From: Candidatus Zhuqueibacterota bacterium
Lineage (GTDB): Bacteria > Zhuqueibacterota > Zhuqueibacteria > Residuimicrobiales > Oceaniaggregativiventaceae
Reading direction: 5' to 3'
Assembly: GCA_014728115.1 (NCBI GenBank)
Contig: WJME01000172.1
Span: 1-55,466, forward strand
Length of the DNA stretch: 55,466 bases
The stretch's first letter is position 1. Each line of letters opens with the position of its first letter. The notes beneath the pieces are model-generated. The model was not told the origin of the DNA. It did no database searches and was given only the letters and a program-made list of their open reading frames with translations. Below are positions 36,598 through 44,961 of the stretch, piece by piece. The translations under genes were made by a program, and so were the position numbers.

Positions 36598-38991
36598 ATG
36601 AAACAAAAAGGCGCACCCACAAATCCTTTTGATGGCAATGGCCATTTTGAAAGCAACGGGCATGACTATCGACAGCGTCAGGTCACCTTTCGCGATTATT
36701 TGCGGGTGCTTTATAAAAACAGATGGGTCATCATTATCAGTTTTTTTCTGGTCATGGGCGCAACCGTATATTTTACTTTTAGCAGCGAACCTGTCTATGA
36801 AGCCTCTGCAAAGATCATGGTGGAACAGCAAACTGGTGTTGGTGAATCGCTGTTTGAAATTACCAGTATGATGAAAAAAGAGACCATGATTAACAATCAG
36901 GTCGAGATACTTAAAAGCAGAACCCTTGCGGAACGTGTTACCCGCGCCTTGCAACAATCTCCATATGCAGACCAGCTTCGTGTCCTTGGAAATTCGCCTG
37001 ACGGTAAAGATTCTTCGCCCGGGATTTTTGCCAGTATAAAAAAGCTGTTGTTCGAGAATGGCGATGGTGCTCCGCCGGATGAATCCTCGTTGTTTGATAA
37101 CTATGCTGAAAATTTGCGCAGCAGTATCAATGTCAATCCCATTCGCAATACCGACATGATCGAGATAAAGGTCAGCGCTCCTTCTCCGTTCGAGGCCGCA
37201 TTTCTTACCAACGCCGTCGCACAAGCCTATCAGTCGGGCAATCGCGAGCAGAGCCAGCAAGAAGTCCGGCAGGTGAAGAACTTTTTGGATGAACAACTCG
37301 AACTGTACCAGAAAGAACTGGCCGAATCCGAGGATGCTCTCAAGGATTATCAGGAAGAAGCCCGGGTCGTGGCACTGGATCAGGAGACCCAGGAGCTGGT
37401 CAGCAAAATCGCTGAATTTGAAACCATGTATAATGAAGCAAAAACCGATCTCCAGGCCAATAAACGGCGGCTGGAATATATCGATACTCAGCTTGCCAAG
37501 CATAATCTGGATATCGATATCGAAACCATCTCTTCTCAGCCTTATCTCGCAGAGCTCAAGCGCCAGATCGCTGAAAAGGAAGGGGAGCTGGCAAAGTATC
37601 GTGCACAGATGACAGAGATTGGCGATGTGAGCAGTGGCGTCAAGCGCGAAATTCAGCGCATGGAAGGAATGATCGATGCTCTCAAAGCCCGGTTTGGGGA
37701 AGAGGTGACCAAGATCGCCAAGACGCAGTTTGTCGATCCAGCGGAGGTGTCCGGAACGCTGTTCAGCAGCAAAATCGAGGTCGAAACTGCACTGCAATCC
37801 CTGGAACCCAAGGTGTCAGCGCTCGAAGATATTGTCAAAAAGTACAATGCCGAGTTGGAAACACTGCCCGAAAAAAGTATCCGTCTCGCACGTTTGATGC
37901 GCAAACGTCAGGTAGACGAAAAGATTTATATTATGCTGCAGGAAAAATATCAGGAATCCCGTATCACCGAAGTCGGTCAACTGGGTAATGTCCGGATTAT
38001 CGATGCCGCAAAAAATCCTAAATTTCCGGTCAAGCCCAAAAAGAAACTGAATCTGTTGCTGGGTATCTTTGTCGGACTAGGCCTCGGTGTGGGGGTTGCT
38101 TTTGTGCTGGAATACCTGGACAATACCGTTCAGACCATCGAAGATGTAGAAGCCCTGGGCATGACCATTATGGCGACGATTCCTTATATAAAACCGGAAG
38201 CCAATAATGGCATGTTGTCCAAGATCCATATCGACTCTGACCCTGAAGTCGAGGATCTCAGCGAACGGCTGGTGACGCATCTCAAACCGCGGTCACCCAT
38301 TTCAGAAGCCTATCGTACGCTGCGAACCAATCTCTTGTTTTCCAGTCCGGATAAACATAAACAAACGCTGATGGTGACTTCGAGCGGACCCAAGGAAGGC
38401 AAATCCACCACAGTCTCTAATCTGGCGATAACTTTTGCCCAGATGGGCAACAAGACCTTGCTGATCGATGCAGATATGCGTCGCCCGGTTTTGCATAAAT
38501 TGTTCGGTCTGGAAAAGAACGTCGGATTGACCAATATACTGGTCGGCCGGGCCACACTGGACGAGACCGCCAAGCAGATGGATGATTTACCCAATTTGCA
38601 CATATTGAACTGTGGGGTGATACCGCCCAATCCGGCAGAACTTTTGGGTTCCGAAAACATGCGCGATCTGCTGGACTATGCCAAATCGCAATATAATATC
38701 ATCCTCATCGACACGCCACCGGTCATTGCGGTGACCGATGCCGCGGTACTGGCCTCGAGTGTGGATGGATGCCTGCTGTTGATCCGGTCGGGTCAGACCG
38801 TTCACGATGCAGCACGGCATGCCTATGAACAGCTAAACAAAGTCAATGCCTCTATCCTGGGCGCCGTACTCAATGGTGTGCAGATATCCCATGTCTATGG
38901 GTCACAATACTATTATTATCACTACCAGTACGCTTATGGTACCGAGGAAAAAAACGGCAAGACAAAACGCAAAAAATCCAAAGTCAAATAA
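36598..38991 (+). CDS. Wzc-like polysaccharide co-polymerase / tyrosine autokinase
   Basis: 797 residues. An N-terminal Wzz domain begins after DYLRVLYKNRWVIIISFFLVMGATVYFTF. Residues 215-430 form long coiled coils. A second membrane segment (LNLLLGIFVGLGLGVGVAFVLEYLDNT) lies near 482-510. The cytoplasmic BY-kinase has Walker A GPKEGKST at residues 597-604, Walker A' LLIDADMRRP and Walker B IILIDTPPV. The C-terminal tail holds a Tyr-rich cluster (GSQYYYYHYQYAYG), the usual autophosphorylation site. Such proteins set chain length and control export of exopolysaccharide or capsule. Confidence 0.93.
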   Translation: MKQKGAPTNPFDGNGHFESNGHDYRQRQVTFRDYLRVLYKNRWVIIISFFLVMGATVYFTFSSEPVYEASAKIMVEQQTGVGESLFEITSMMKKETMINNQVEILKSRTLAERVTRALQQSPYADQLRVLGNSPDGKDSSPGIFASIKKLLFENGDGAPPDESSLFDNYAENLRSSINVNPIRNTDMIEIKVSAPSPFEAAFLTNAVAQAYQSGNREQSQQEVRQVKNFLDEQLELYQKELAESEDALKDYQEEARVVALDQETQELVSKIAEFETMYNEAKTDLQANKRRLEYIDTQLAKHNLDIDIETISSQPYLAELKRQIAEKEGELAKYRAQMTEIGDVSSGVKREIQRMEGMIDALKARFGEEVTKIAKTQFVDPAEVSGTLFSSKIEVETALQSLEPKVSALEDIVKKYNAELETLPEKSIRLARLMRKRQVDEKIYIMLQEKYQESRITEVGQLGNVRIIDAAKNPKFPVKPKKKLNLLLGIFVGLGLGVGVAFVLEYLDNTVQTIEDVEALGMTIMATIPYIKPEANNGMLSKIHIDSDPEVEDLSERLVTHLKPRSPISEAYRTLRTNLLFSSPDKHKQTLMVTSSGPKEGKSTTVSNLAITFAQMGNKTLLIDADMRRPVLHKLFGLEKNVGLTNILVGRATLDETAKQMDDLPNLHILNCGVIPPNPAELLGSENMRDLLDYAKSQYNIILIDTPPVIAVTDAAVLASSVDGCLLLIRSGQTVHDAARHAYEQLNKVNASILGAVLNGVQISHVYGSQYYYYHYQYAYGTEEKNGKTKRKKSKVK

Positions 38992-38993
38992 CC

Positions 38994-39023
38994 GACCCGG
39001 TACTGCAAAGATTGCTCCGGGTC
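38994..39023 (+). other. Hairpin after the autokinase gene
   Basis: GACCCGG pairs with CCGGGTC around a 16-base loop just after the stop codon. No T-run follows. It may slow transcription before the NusG-like gene. Confidence 0.35.
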
Positions 39024-39110
39024 CACCTCTCTGCAAAAAATGCAAAACACTGACCTCAGGGAGAAAAGCCAAGGATGTAGGGGGTGAACCATTGAAACTG
39101 TTGATTCAAT

Positions 39111-39617
39111 ATGTCTGATCTGCAACGCGATGAAAGATGGTATGCTTTTGTCGTCAGGCCAAGACACGAGAAAAAGGTCAAGACGTATTTGGATAAAAAG
39201 GGGATCGTCAATTTCCTGCCTGTACGCAAGACTCTGAACCAGTGGAAAGACCGCAGACGCTGGGTAGAGAGTCCCATGTTTTCATGTTATATCTTTGCAC
39301 GAATTGCCTTTGTCCATCGTTTCGAGGTGCTTACGGTCCCCAGTGTTGTCCGTCAGGTCATGTTTAACAACGAGCCTACGCCAATTGAAGATCGTGAAAT
39401 CGAGGCCATTGAAATGATTCTGGCGTCGGGACAAACGTTTGAGGTGGAGGACGGACTGGTTCCGGGTGACAGGGTCTGTATTCGTTCCGGTCCCCTGGCA
39501 GGCATGGAAGGGGCTCTTGTGGAACGCCGCAACAGTCGCTGGCTCGTCATCTCTATTCAAGCCATTAACAAGTCTGTTCTCGTTGATGCCGGTGAAAACA
39601 GAATCGAAATCATCTAG
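39111..39617 (+). CDS. NusG/UpxY-family transcription antiterminator
   Basis: 168 residues. The N-terminal NGN domain is clear: WYAFVVRPRHEKKVKTYLDKKGIVNFLPVRK, RRRWVESPMFSCYIFARI and VPSVVRQVMFNNEPTPI. The C-terminal KOW-like part has GDRVCIRSGPLAGMEGALVERR. This is the specialised NusG paralog class (UpxY in Bacteroides, RfaH in enterics) that lets RNA polymerase read through long surface-glycan operons. It lies inside such a region, between the autokinase and the epimerase, 9 bases before the latter. The ribosome site is weak. Confidence 0.88.
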   Translation: MSDLQRDERWYAFVVRPRHEKKVKTYLDKKGIVNFLPVRKTLNQWKDRRRWVESPMFSCYIFARIAFVHRFEVLTVPSVVRQVMFNNEPTPIEDREIEAIEMILASGQTFEVEDGLVPGDRVCIRSGPLAGMEGALVERRNSRWLVISIQAINKSVLVDAGENRIEII

Positions 39618-39626
39618 GAGTATGCT

Positions 39627-40568
39627 ATGGCACTGTATCTGGTAACCGGAGGCGCAGGATTTATCGGTTCGAATATCGTTCAAGCCTTGCTGAACCAAAA
39701 ACATGACGTCAGAGTACTCGATAATTTTGCGACAGGAAAACGCGACAATCTGGCTCCGTTCAGAGACCGTATCGATTTGATCGAAGGAGACATTCGCAGC
39801 TATCATCTGGTGCGCGCAGCTGTGGAAGGAGTCGATTATATCCTGCATCAGGCTGCACTGCCGTCGGTCCCCCGATCCATCAAAGATCCCATTACGAGTA
39901 ATGAAGTCAATGTTGCCGGTACGCTGAATTTGTTGGAGGCCGCCCATCATGTGGGGGTTAAACGGCTGGTCATTGCTTCCTCATCGTCGATCTATGGTGA
40001 TCTGGAAACCTTGCCCAAAACAGAGGATATGCTGCCCAAGCCTCTTTCTCCCTATGCCGTATCCAAGCTGGCGGCGGAAAAGTATTGTGGCGTGTTTACC
40101 CAACTCTATGGCCTGGAAACCGTGGCCCTGAGATATTTCAATGTGTTTGGTCCGCGCCAGGATCCCACATCGCAATACTCTGCCGTGATTCCAAAATTCG
40201 TGACCGCCATGTTGCAGGGCAAATCTCCCATGATTTACGGTGACGGAGAACAATCCAGGGATTTTACCTTTGTGGAAAATGTCGTTCATGCCAACCTGCT
40301 GGCTTGCCATCCAACGCCTGACACAGCAGGCAATGTGTTCAATGTGGCCACTGGCAAACGGATCAGTCTCAATATGCTGGTCGATCTGCTCAATGAAATT
40401 CTGGGATCAGATATCGAACCCCAATATCTGGATCCTCGTCCCGGCGATGTCAAACATTCGCTGGCCAATATCGGTAAAGCTCAGCAATTCCTGGATTACC
40501 AGGTCAAAGTGGATTTCAAGACCGGACTGCAGCATGTTGTAGAGTGGATGAAAACCCAAATGGTCTGA
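39627..40568 (+). CDS. NAD-dependent nucleotide-sugar epimerase (WbpP/GalE-like)
   Basis: 313 residues of the extended SDR family, with TAGGAG before the ATG. The NAD site is VTGGAGFIGSN (GGAGFIG at residues 8-14). The catalytic Tyr143 and Lys147 lie in SPYAVSKLAAEKY, and the Ser of the triad lies in ASSSSIYG. HQAALPSVPRSIKDP, ALRYFNVFGPRQDP and IYGDGEQSRDFTFVENVVHANLLA most resemble WbpP-type UDP-GlcNAc 4-epimerases, but UDP-glucose 4-epimerase cannot be excluded. It supplies a sugar nucleotide for the glycan of this region. Confidence 0.88.
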   Translation: MALYLVTGGAGFIGSNIVQALLNQKHDVRVLDNFATGKRDNLAPFRDRIDLIEGDIRSYHLVRAAVEGVDYILHQAALPSVPRSIKDPITSNEVNVAGTLNLLEAAHHVGVKRLVIASSSSIYGDLETLPKTEDMLPKPLSPYAVSKLAAEKYCGVFTQLYGLETVALRYFNVFGPRQDPTSQYSAVIPKFVTAMLQGKSPMIYGDGEQSRDFTFVENVVHANLLACHPTPDTAGNVFNVATGKRISLNMLVDLLNEILGSDIEPQYLDPRPGDVKHSLANIGKAQQFLDYQVKVDFKTGLQHVVEWMKTQMV

Positions 40569-40587
40569 GTGTGTTTTTTTTGTTTTC

Positions 40588-40953
40588 CGGTGAACCCACT
40601 CTTGTCCAAAATAGATTTTCTACATCCTGAAAGATGACCACAGAGGTCACAGAGGGACACAGAGGAAATGAAAACCAGAAATTTCTTCTGACTCGATAAA
40701 ATCAGGATATTAACAGTTTTCACCAAAGCAAGTAAAAACAAAAAAGAGTTTGTTTCTTTAGAATTTTTGGTTGCAATGAAATGATGGTTCAATATCTTAT
40801 TTTTTTGTTTATTCTCTGTACGCTCTGTAGGCTCTGTGGTGAATCCTATTAACCTGTTTTAGTATATATCTGCAAATGGTTTTAAATCTAGTATTTTCAA
40901 TTTAGAACTATGATTTGTATGACTATTTTGGACTGCGATACGGTGAACCCACT
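40588..40953. repeat. Inverted CAGAGG-unit element between 13-bp direct repeats
   Basis: The 13-mer CGGTGAACCCACT occurs at 40588-40600 and again at 40941-40953. Inside lie three 10-bp units of type xCACAGAGGx (40637-40666) and, 147 bases on, three 9-bp units of type CTCTGTxxx (40814-40840) in inverted orientation. The outer ends ACCACAGAG and CTCTGTGGT are exact reverse complements. A related element lies at 43572-43737. It may be a small non-autonomous mobile element. Confidence 0.6.
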
Positions 40954-41162
40954 TTTTAATACAAGTAAAAAAGAACAATGCCGGCAAGGCAGCAAAACCG
41001 CCCGGGTCGCTGAAAAAATAGGAAAAAAAGCAATCAGTCCCCAGGACCACAGAAAAAACTTTTAAAAACAATGATATTTATTGCTTGAAGCCAAGTTTTG
41101 TGTGTTTTGTGGATCATCCGGGATACAGGTTCGATTACCTTTTCCCCGTCCCGGAAAAATGA

Positions 41163-41191
41163 TTGCAATGATGAAATGAATTCCATAATTT
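41163..41191 (+). promoter_or_regulatory. Promoter-like pair before cysQ
   Basis: TTGCAA at 41163-41168, a 17-base spacer, then TAATTT at 41186-41191, 33 bases before the TTG start. Confidence 0.4.
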
Positions 41192-41224
41192 ACTTTTCTG
41201 ATTTTCTCTGCAAAGGAGCTGTGC

Positions 41225-41995
41225 TTGAAATATCTCGATCAATTACTCGACCTGTCTGTGCAGGCCGGTCACGCAATCATGGAAATCTATCGTTCCGGTA
41301 ATTTTGACGTTCAGACAAAAGATGACAACTCGCCATTGACCCGGGCAGACAAGGCCTCCCATAGGCTGATCAAAGCCGGACTCTATGATCTGTTTCCGGA
41401 CATCCCCCTGATCAGCGAGGAAGGCAGAGACCAGCCGTTCGAACAGCGACAGTCCTGGTCGCAATTCTGGCTGGTCGACCCGCTGGATGGTACCAAAGAG
41501 TTTATCAAGCGCAACGGCGAGTTTACCGTCAATATCGCCCTGATTCAGGATCGGCAACCCGTGTTTGGGATCATTTATGCTCCGGTATGGGATATGCTCT
41601 ATTATGGAGATAAAGAGACGGGAGCATTCAAAGCCAGGCCCGGTGATAATGCCATTGCCATTCGGGTCGATACCAGAGAGTCCGGTTTGATTGCGGTGAA
41701 AAGCCGTTCACATGCCAGTGCCGAGGAGGAAGCGTTTTTCAACCCACTGGATATCGCCGATGTGATCAGCGTGGGCAGTTCATTAAAATTTTGCATGGTT
41801 GCCGAGGGCCGGGCTCAGGTCTATTACCGTCATGGGCCTACATGGGAGTGGGATACTGCTGCGGGACATGCCATCGTCAATGCCGCAGGTGGCCTGGTGG
41901 CCATCCCCGGAGGTCATCCCTTGCAATATAATAAAGAGGTAATCAAGAACGGGTCGTTTTATGTGATGAGTAAAAACTATTTGCCTTCAGCTTGA
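41225..41995 (+). CDS. cysQ: 3'(2'),5'-bisphosphate nucleotidase CysQ
   Basis: 256 residues from a TTG with AAGGAG six bases upstream. CysQ is an inositol-monophosphatase-fold enzyme that turns 3'-phosphoadenosine 5'-phosphate into AMP. Metal-site motifs are ISEEG (Glu65/66), DPLDGTKEFIKRNGEFTVNIALI (residues 85 onward) and WEWDTAAGHAIVNAAGG. The place inside a sugar-nucleotide region suggests either a sulfated glycan, whose synthesis would yield PAP, or simple chance; no sulfotransferase is seen in the window. An inositol phosphatase of the same fold is the main alternative. Confidence 0.9.
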   Translation: MKYLDQLLDLSVQAGHAIMEIYRSGNFDVQTKDDNSPLTRADKASHRLIKAGLYDLFPDIPLISEEGRDQPFEQRQSWSQFWLVDPLDGTKEFIKRNGEFTVNIALIQDRQPVFGIIYAPVWDMLYYGDKETGAFKARPGDNAIAIRVDTRESGLIAVKSRSHASAEEEAFFNPLDIADVISVGSSLKFCMVAEGRAQVYYRHGPTWEWDTAAGHAIVNAAGGLVAIPGGHPLQYNKEVIKNGSFYVMSKNYLPSA

Positions 41996-42079
41996 GCCTT
42001 TGCCTCCCATACCTCCCAGAGAGTTAGGATTGGACTGTATGTGATTTTACAAATTCTCAAAAGAGTTTTTTAACTCTAG

Positions 42080-42193
42080 CCTCCGGGAGGTTTGAACTTT
42101 CGGCTGTCGGCTGACCCTCCCGGAGGCAGGTGACGCGTTTTTGATATATATTTGAACCTTTGTGGAAATTTTCATTGTCAACCTCCGGGAGGG
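42080..42193. repeat. Three CCTCCGGGAGG-type palindromes
   Basis: CCTCCGGGAGG at 42080-42090, CCTCCCGGAGG near 42116-42126 and CCTCCGGGAGG at 42182-42192, in the 277-base gap before the wbpA-like gene. Each is a near-perfect palindrome, and they can pair with one another. Related CCTCCC/GGGAGG pieces lie at about 42003-42018 and 42206-42211. A separate AGAGTT/AACTCT hairpin lies at 42062-42077. Confidence 0.6.
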
Positions 42194-42272
42194 ATCGTTT
42201 TTTGGGAGGGTTTAAACTTGATACATTTAAAACCAAAATTTCAACATATCAACAAGCAGGGAGGGGTAACCC

Positions 42273-43571
42273 GTGGATCTAGAACAAAAAATCGAACAAA
42301 AAAAAGCAGTGATCGGGGTGGTCGGACTGGGGTATGTGGGCTTGCCTCTGTTGATCGAATTTGCCAACGAGGGGGTAAAGACCATTGGGTTTGACATCGA
42401 CCAGGCCAAAGTCGATGCGTTGAGCAAAGGCAAAAGTTATATCAAACACATCGCCTCTGACCGTATCGATGACATCCGCACCCGGCATGGAGCAGAATTT
42501 ACCAGCGATTTCGCACGAACCGCTGAGGCCGACGTCCTCTTGTTGGCCCTGCCGACCCCGCTGGATGAACATCGCGAACCCGATCTCTCTTATATCATCA
42601 ACACCGGAAATACGCTAAAGAATTATCTGCGGATCGGGCAACTGGTCGTGTTGGAAAGCAGCACCTGGCCCGGAACCACCAGCGAAGTCCTGGCGCCTAT
42701 TCTGGAAGAGTCCGGATTGACTGAGGGAAAAGACTTTTTCGTGGCCTTTTCTCCGGAACGCGAAGATCCCAACAATCCCAAATATACCATTCGCAATATT
42801 CCCAAAGTCGTTGGGGCGGATGATGTCTATGCGCGGGACTGTTCGGTTGCCTTGTACTCGATCATCACGACACCGGTCGCGGTCTCGAGCACGCGCGTTG
42901 CCGAATCAGCAAAATTACTGGAAAATATTTTCCGATCCGTCAATATCGCTCTGGTCAATGAAATGAAAGTGATTCTCGATCGCATGGGGATCGATGTCTG
43001 GGAAGTCATCGAAGCTGCTTCCACCAAACCCTTTGGCTATATGCCGTTTTATCCCGGACCCGGACTCGGCGGGCACTGTATACCCATCGATCCTTTTTAC
43101 CTGACCTGGAAAGCCCGGGAATTTGAAATGCCCACCCGGTTTATCGAGCTCGCCGGTGAGGTCAATACCAATATGCCCTATTGGGTGGTCACCAAGACCA
43201 TGGATGTGCTCAATACCCATCAAAAGTCAGTCAACGGTTCGAGGATTTTGATTCTGGGCGTGGCCTATAAAAAAGACATCGATGATATGCGCGAAACCCC
43301 GGCCTTGCGCCTCATCGAGATTTTGCGTGAAAAAGGTGCTCATCTGGACTATTACGATCCTTATATATCCAAGCTGCCGGCCACGCGCAAGTACCAGTAT
43401 GATATGAGCAGCATCGAGCTTTCAGCCGAAACCGTGAAATCGTATGATGCGATCATTGTGGTCACCGACCATACGGATGTGGATTACAAATTGATACAGG
43501 ATCATGCTAAGGTCATCATCGACACGCGTAATGTATACGGCGGCAATGGACATAATGTCATCAAGGCTTGA
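42273..43571 (+). CDS. wbpA: UDP-N-acetyl-D-glucosamine 6-dehydrogenase (WbpA-like)
   Basis: 432 residues from a GTG with GGGAGGGG upstream. It oxidises carbon 6 of a UDP-N-acetylhexosamine to the uronic acid with NAD. The NAD site is VVGLGYVGLPL. Also present are ESSTWPGTT, SPEREDP and the active-site block FYPGPGLGGHCIPIDPFYLTWKARE with catalytic Cys269, plus GVAYKKDIDDMRETPAL. The sequence around the cysteine is of the WbpA type (UDP-GlcNAc) rather than Ugd (UDP-glucose). The WbpB-like gene that follows continues the same path. Confidence 0.9.
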   Translation: MDLEQKIEQKKAVIGVVGLGYVGLPLLIEFANEGVKTIGFDIDQAKVDALSKGKSYIKHIASDRIDDIRTRHGAEFTSDFARTAEADVLLLALPTPLDEHREPDLSYIINTGNTLKNYLRIGQLVVLESSTWPGTTSEVLAPILEESGLTEGKDFFVAFSPEREDPNNPKYTIRNIPKVVGADDVYARDCSVALYSIITTPVAVSSTRVAESAKLLENIFRSVNIALVNEMKVILDRMGIDVWEVIEAASTKPFGYMPFYPGPGLGGHCIPIDPFYLTWKAREFEMPTRFIELAGEVNTNMPYWVVTKTMDVLNTHQKSVNGSRILILGVAYKKDIDDMRETPALRLIEILREKGAHLDYYDPYISKLPATRKYQYDMSSIELSAETVKSYDAIIVVTDHTDVDYKLIQDHAKVIIDTRNVYGGNGHNVIKA

Positions 43572-43737
43572 TGCCCCTCTGCGTTGAGGTCTTGATGTCG
43601 TAACACCTCTGCCTCTAAACGCAGAGGACGCAAAGAAAGCAGAGCTACGCAGAGATTAGAGTGATCAAAAACGCCAGAGTTTTTTCATCTATTTTTTCTC
43701 AGCGCTCCTCTGCGTTCTCTGCCCCTCTGCGTTGAGG
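43572..43737. repeat. Second inverted CAGAGG-unit element between 18-bp direct repeats
   Basis: TGCCCCTCTGCGTTGAGG occurs at 43572-43589 and again, identical, at 43720-43737. Between them are about four units of type ACGCAGAGGx or a variant (43619-43657) and then inverted CCTCTGCGT units (43705 onward). The first copy begins on the last bases of the wbpA-like gene's stop region. The architecture matches the element at 40588-40953. Confidence 0.65.
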
Positions 43738-43783
43738 CTTTTGCTCTTTTAAGAAATAATAAAATCAATCCACAGGATGCTCT

Positions 43784-44737
43784 ATGTCATCAAAAAATTT
43801 CGCTCTTTTGGGTGCAGCAGGATATATTGCACCGCGTCATATGCAAGCCATCAAAGAAACAGGCCATCAACTCATCGCAGCCATGGATCCGCACGATTCC
43901 GTAGGGATCCTGGATCGCTATTTTGATGACGTGGATTTTTTTACGGAATTCGAACGTTTTGATCGTCATGTAGAGAAACTGCGGCGATTGGGTCCGGACA
44001 AAGCCGTGCACTATGTCTCGATCTGCTCACCCAATTATCTGCATGACGCGCATATTCGTCTGGCCCTTCGTATTGATGCCGATGCCATCTGCGAAAAGCC
44101 GCTGGTGCTCAATCCCTGGAATCTGGATACCTTGGCCGATTTGGAACGCGAGACCGGCCGGCGGATCCATACGGTTCTGCAATTGCGAACCCATCCCTCC
44201 ATTACAGAACTCAAAGAGCGCATTCAGAATGATCAAAGCGATACCGTCTATGACATCGATCTGGCCTACATCACCTCCAGAGGCAAATGGTACCACTTTT
44301 CCTGGAAAGGGGATCAGGCCAAATCCGGCGGAATTCCCACCAACATCGGCATCCATTTTTTCGACATGCTGATCTGGATATTCGGCAAGCCGTCAGCCGT
44401 CACTGTCGAGTATTCCGATTACAGCAAAATAAAGGGCACTCTGGAGCTCGAGCGCGCAAGGGTGAACTGGTTTCTCTCCATCGATGGCAATGACCTGCCG
44501 GATCATGTCCGGCAAAAAAGTCAGCCCACCTACCGGTCGATTCTGATGAACGGACAAGAGATCGAATTCTCGACAGGATTTACCGATCTACATACCATCG
44601 TGTACAGGGATATTCTTGCCGGTCAGGGATATGGTATTGAGGATGCCTATCCGTCTATCCAGCTCGTTCACGACATTAGAAAAAGCAAAGCCGAGAGTCA
44701 AAAATTTCATCCCTGGCATGCATTTGTACAAAAATGA
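43784..44737 (+). CDS. wbpB: Gfo/Idh/MocA oxidoreductase, WbpB-like
   Basis: 317 residues. The NAD-binding N-terminus reads FALLGAAGYIAPRHMQAIKETGHQLIAAMDP. The family Lys lies in AICEKPLVLNPWN. The blocks YITSRGKWYHFSWKGD, SGGIPTNIGIHFFDMLIWIFG and TYRSILMNGQEIEFSTGFTDLHT are close to WbpB, which oxidises carbon 3 of UDP-GlcNAc uronic acid. Together with WbpA and a WbpP-like epimerase it points to an amino-uronic sugar such as a diacetamido-uronic acid in the surface glycan. The transaminase and acetyltransferase (WbpE, WbpD) are not in the window. Confidence 0.85.
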   Translation: MSSKNFALLGAAGYIAPRHMQAIKETGHQLIAAMDPHDSVGILDRYFDDVDFFTEFERFDRHVEKLRRLGPDKAVHYVSICSPNYLHDAHIRLALRIDADAICEKPLVLNPWNLDTLADLERETGRRIHTVLQLRTHPSITELKERIQNDQSDTVYDIDLAYITSRGKWYHFSWKGDQAKSGGIPTNIGIHFFDMLIWIFGKPSAVTVEYSDYSKIKGTLELERARVNWFLSIDGNDLPDHVRQKSQPTYRSILMNGQEIEFSTGFTDLHTIVYRDILAGQGYGIEDAYPSIQLVHDIRKSKAESQKFHPWHAFVQK

Positions 44738-44802
44738 GTCTTTGCATTATTTAGGTCAAGCTCACCTCTTGTCGTAAATTACAATGCAATGAACGATTAT
44801 TC

Positions 44803-44831
44803 TTGACATTGTTCACTGTTTTTATTATCTT
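44803..44831 (+). promoter_or_regulatory. Promoter-like pair before the 44962 gene
   Basis: A consensus TTGACA at 44803-44808, a 17-base spacer, then TATCTT at 44826-44831, about 130 bases before the start codon. Confidence 0.5.
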
Positions 44832-44961
44832 TAATTCGAGAGGGATTTGGGAATCTTTTACTCTATGATTCCCTTTGAAAGGCAATTGAGGCCAACTGCA
44901 AGGGCAAAAATCTCAGCATCGGGAATTATGGAGCTCATTCCAAACATGGGAGGCTCCTGTG

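Larger units (their letters stand above)
40569..41224. other. Long intergenic stretch with repeat element
   Basis: No credible gene in 656 bases. The first 385 bases hold the repeat element described separately (40588-40953). The rest is AT-rich with runs of A and ends with a promoter-like pair before cysQ. Small minus-strand frames here translate the repeats and lack any family signature. Confidence 0.7.

Noticed and set aside
36586..37797. Long open frame on the minus strand (403 codons)
   Set aside because: It lies opposite the autokinase gene, has a Phe/Ile-rich composition typical of a shadow frame, and shows no family motif.
40496..41071. Small minus-strand frames in the gap after the epimerase gene
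   Set aside because: They translate the CAGAGG repeats and AT-rich sequence and have no ribosome site or family signature.
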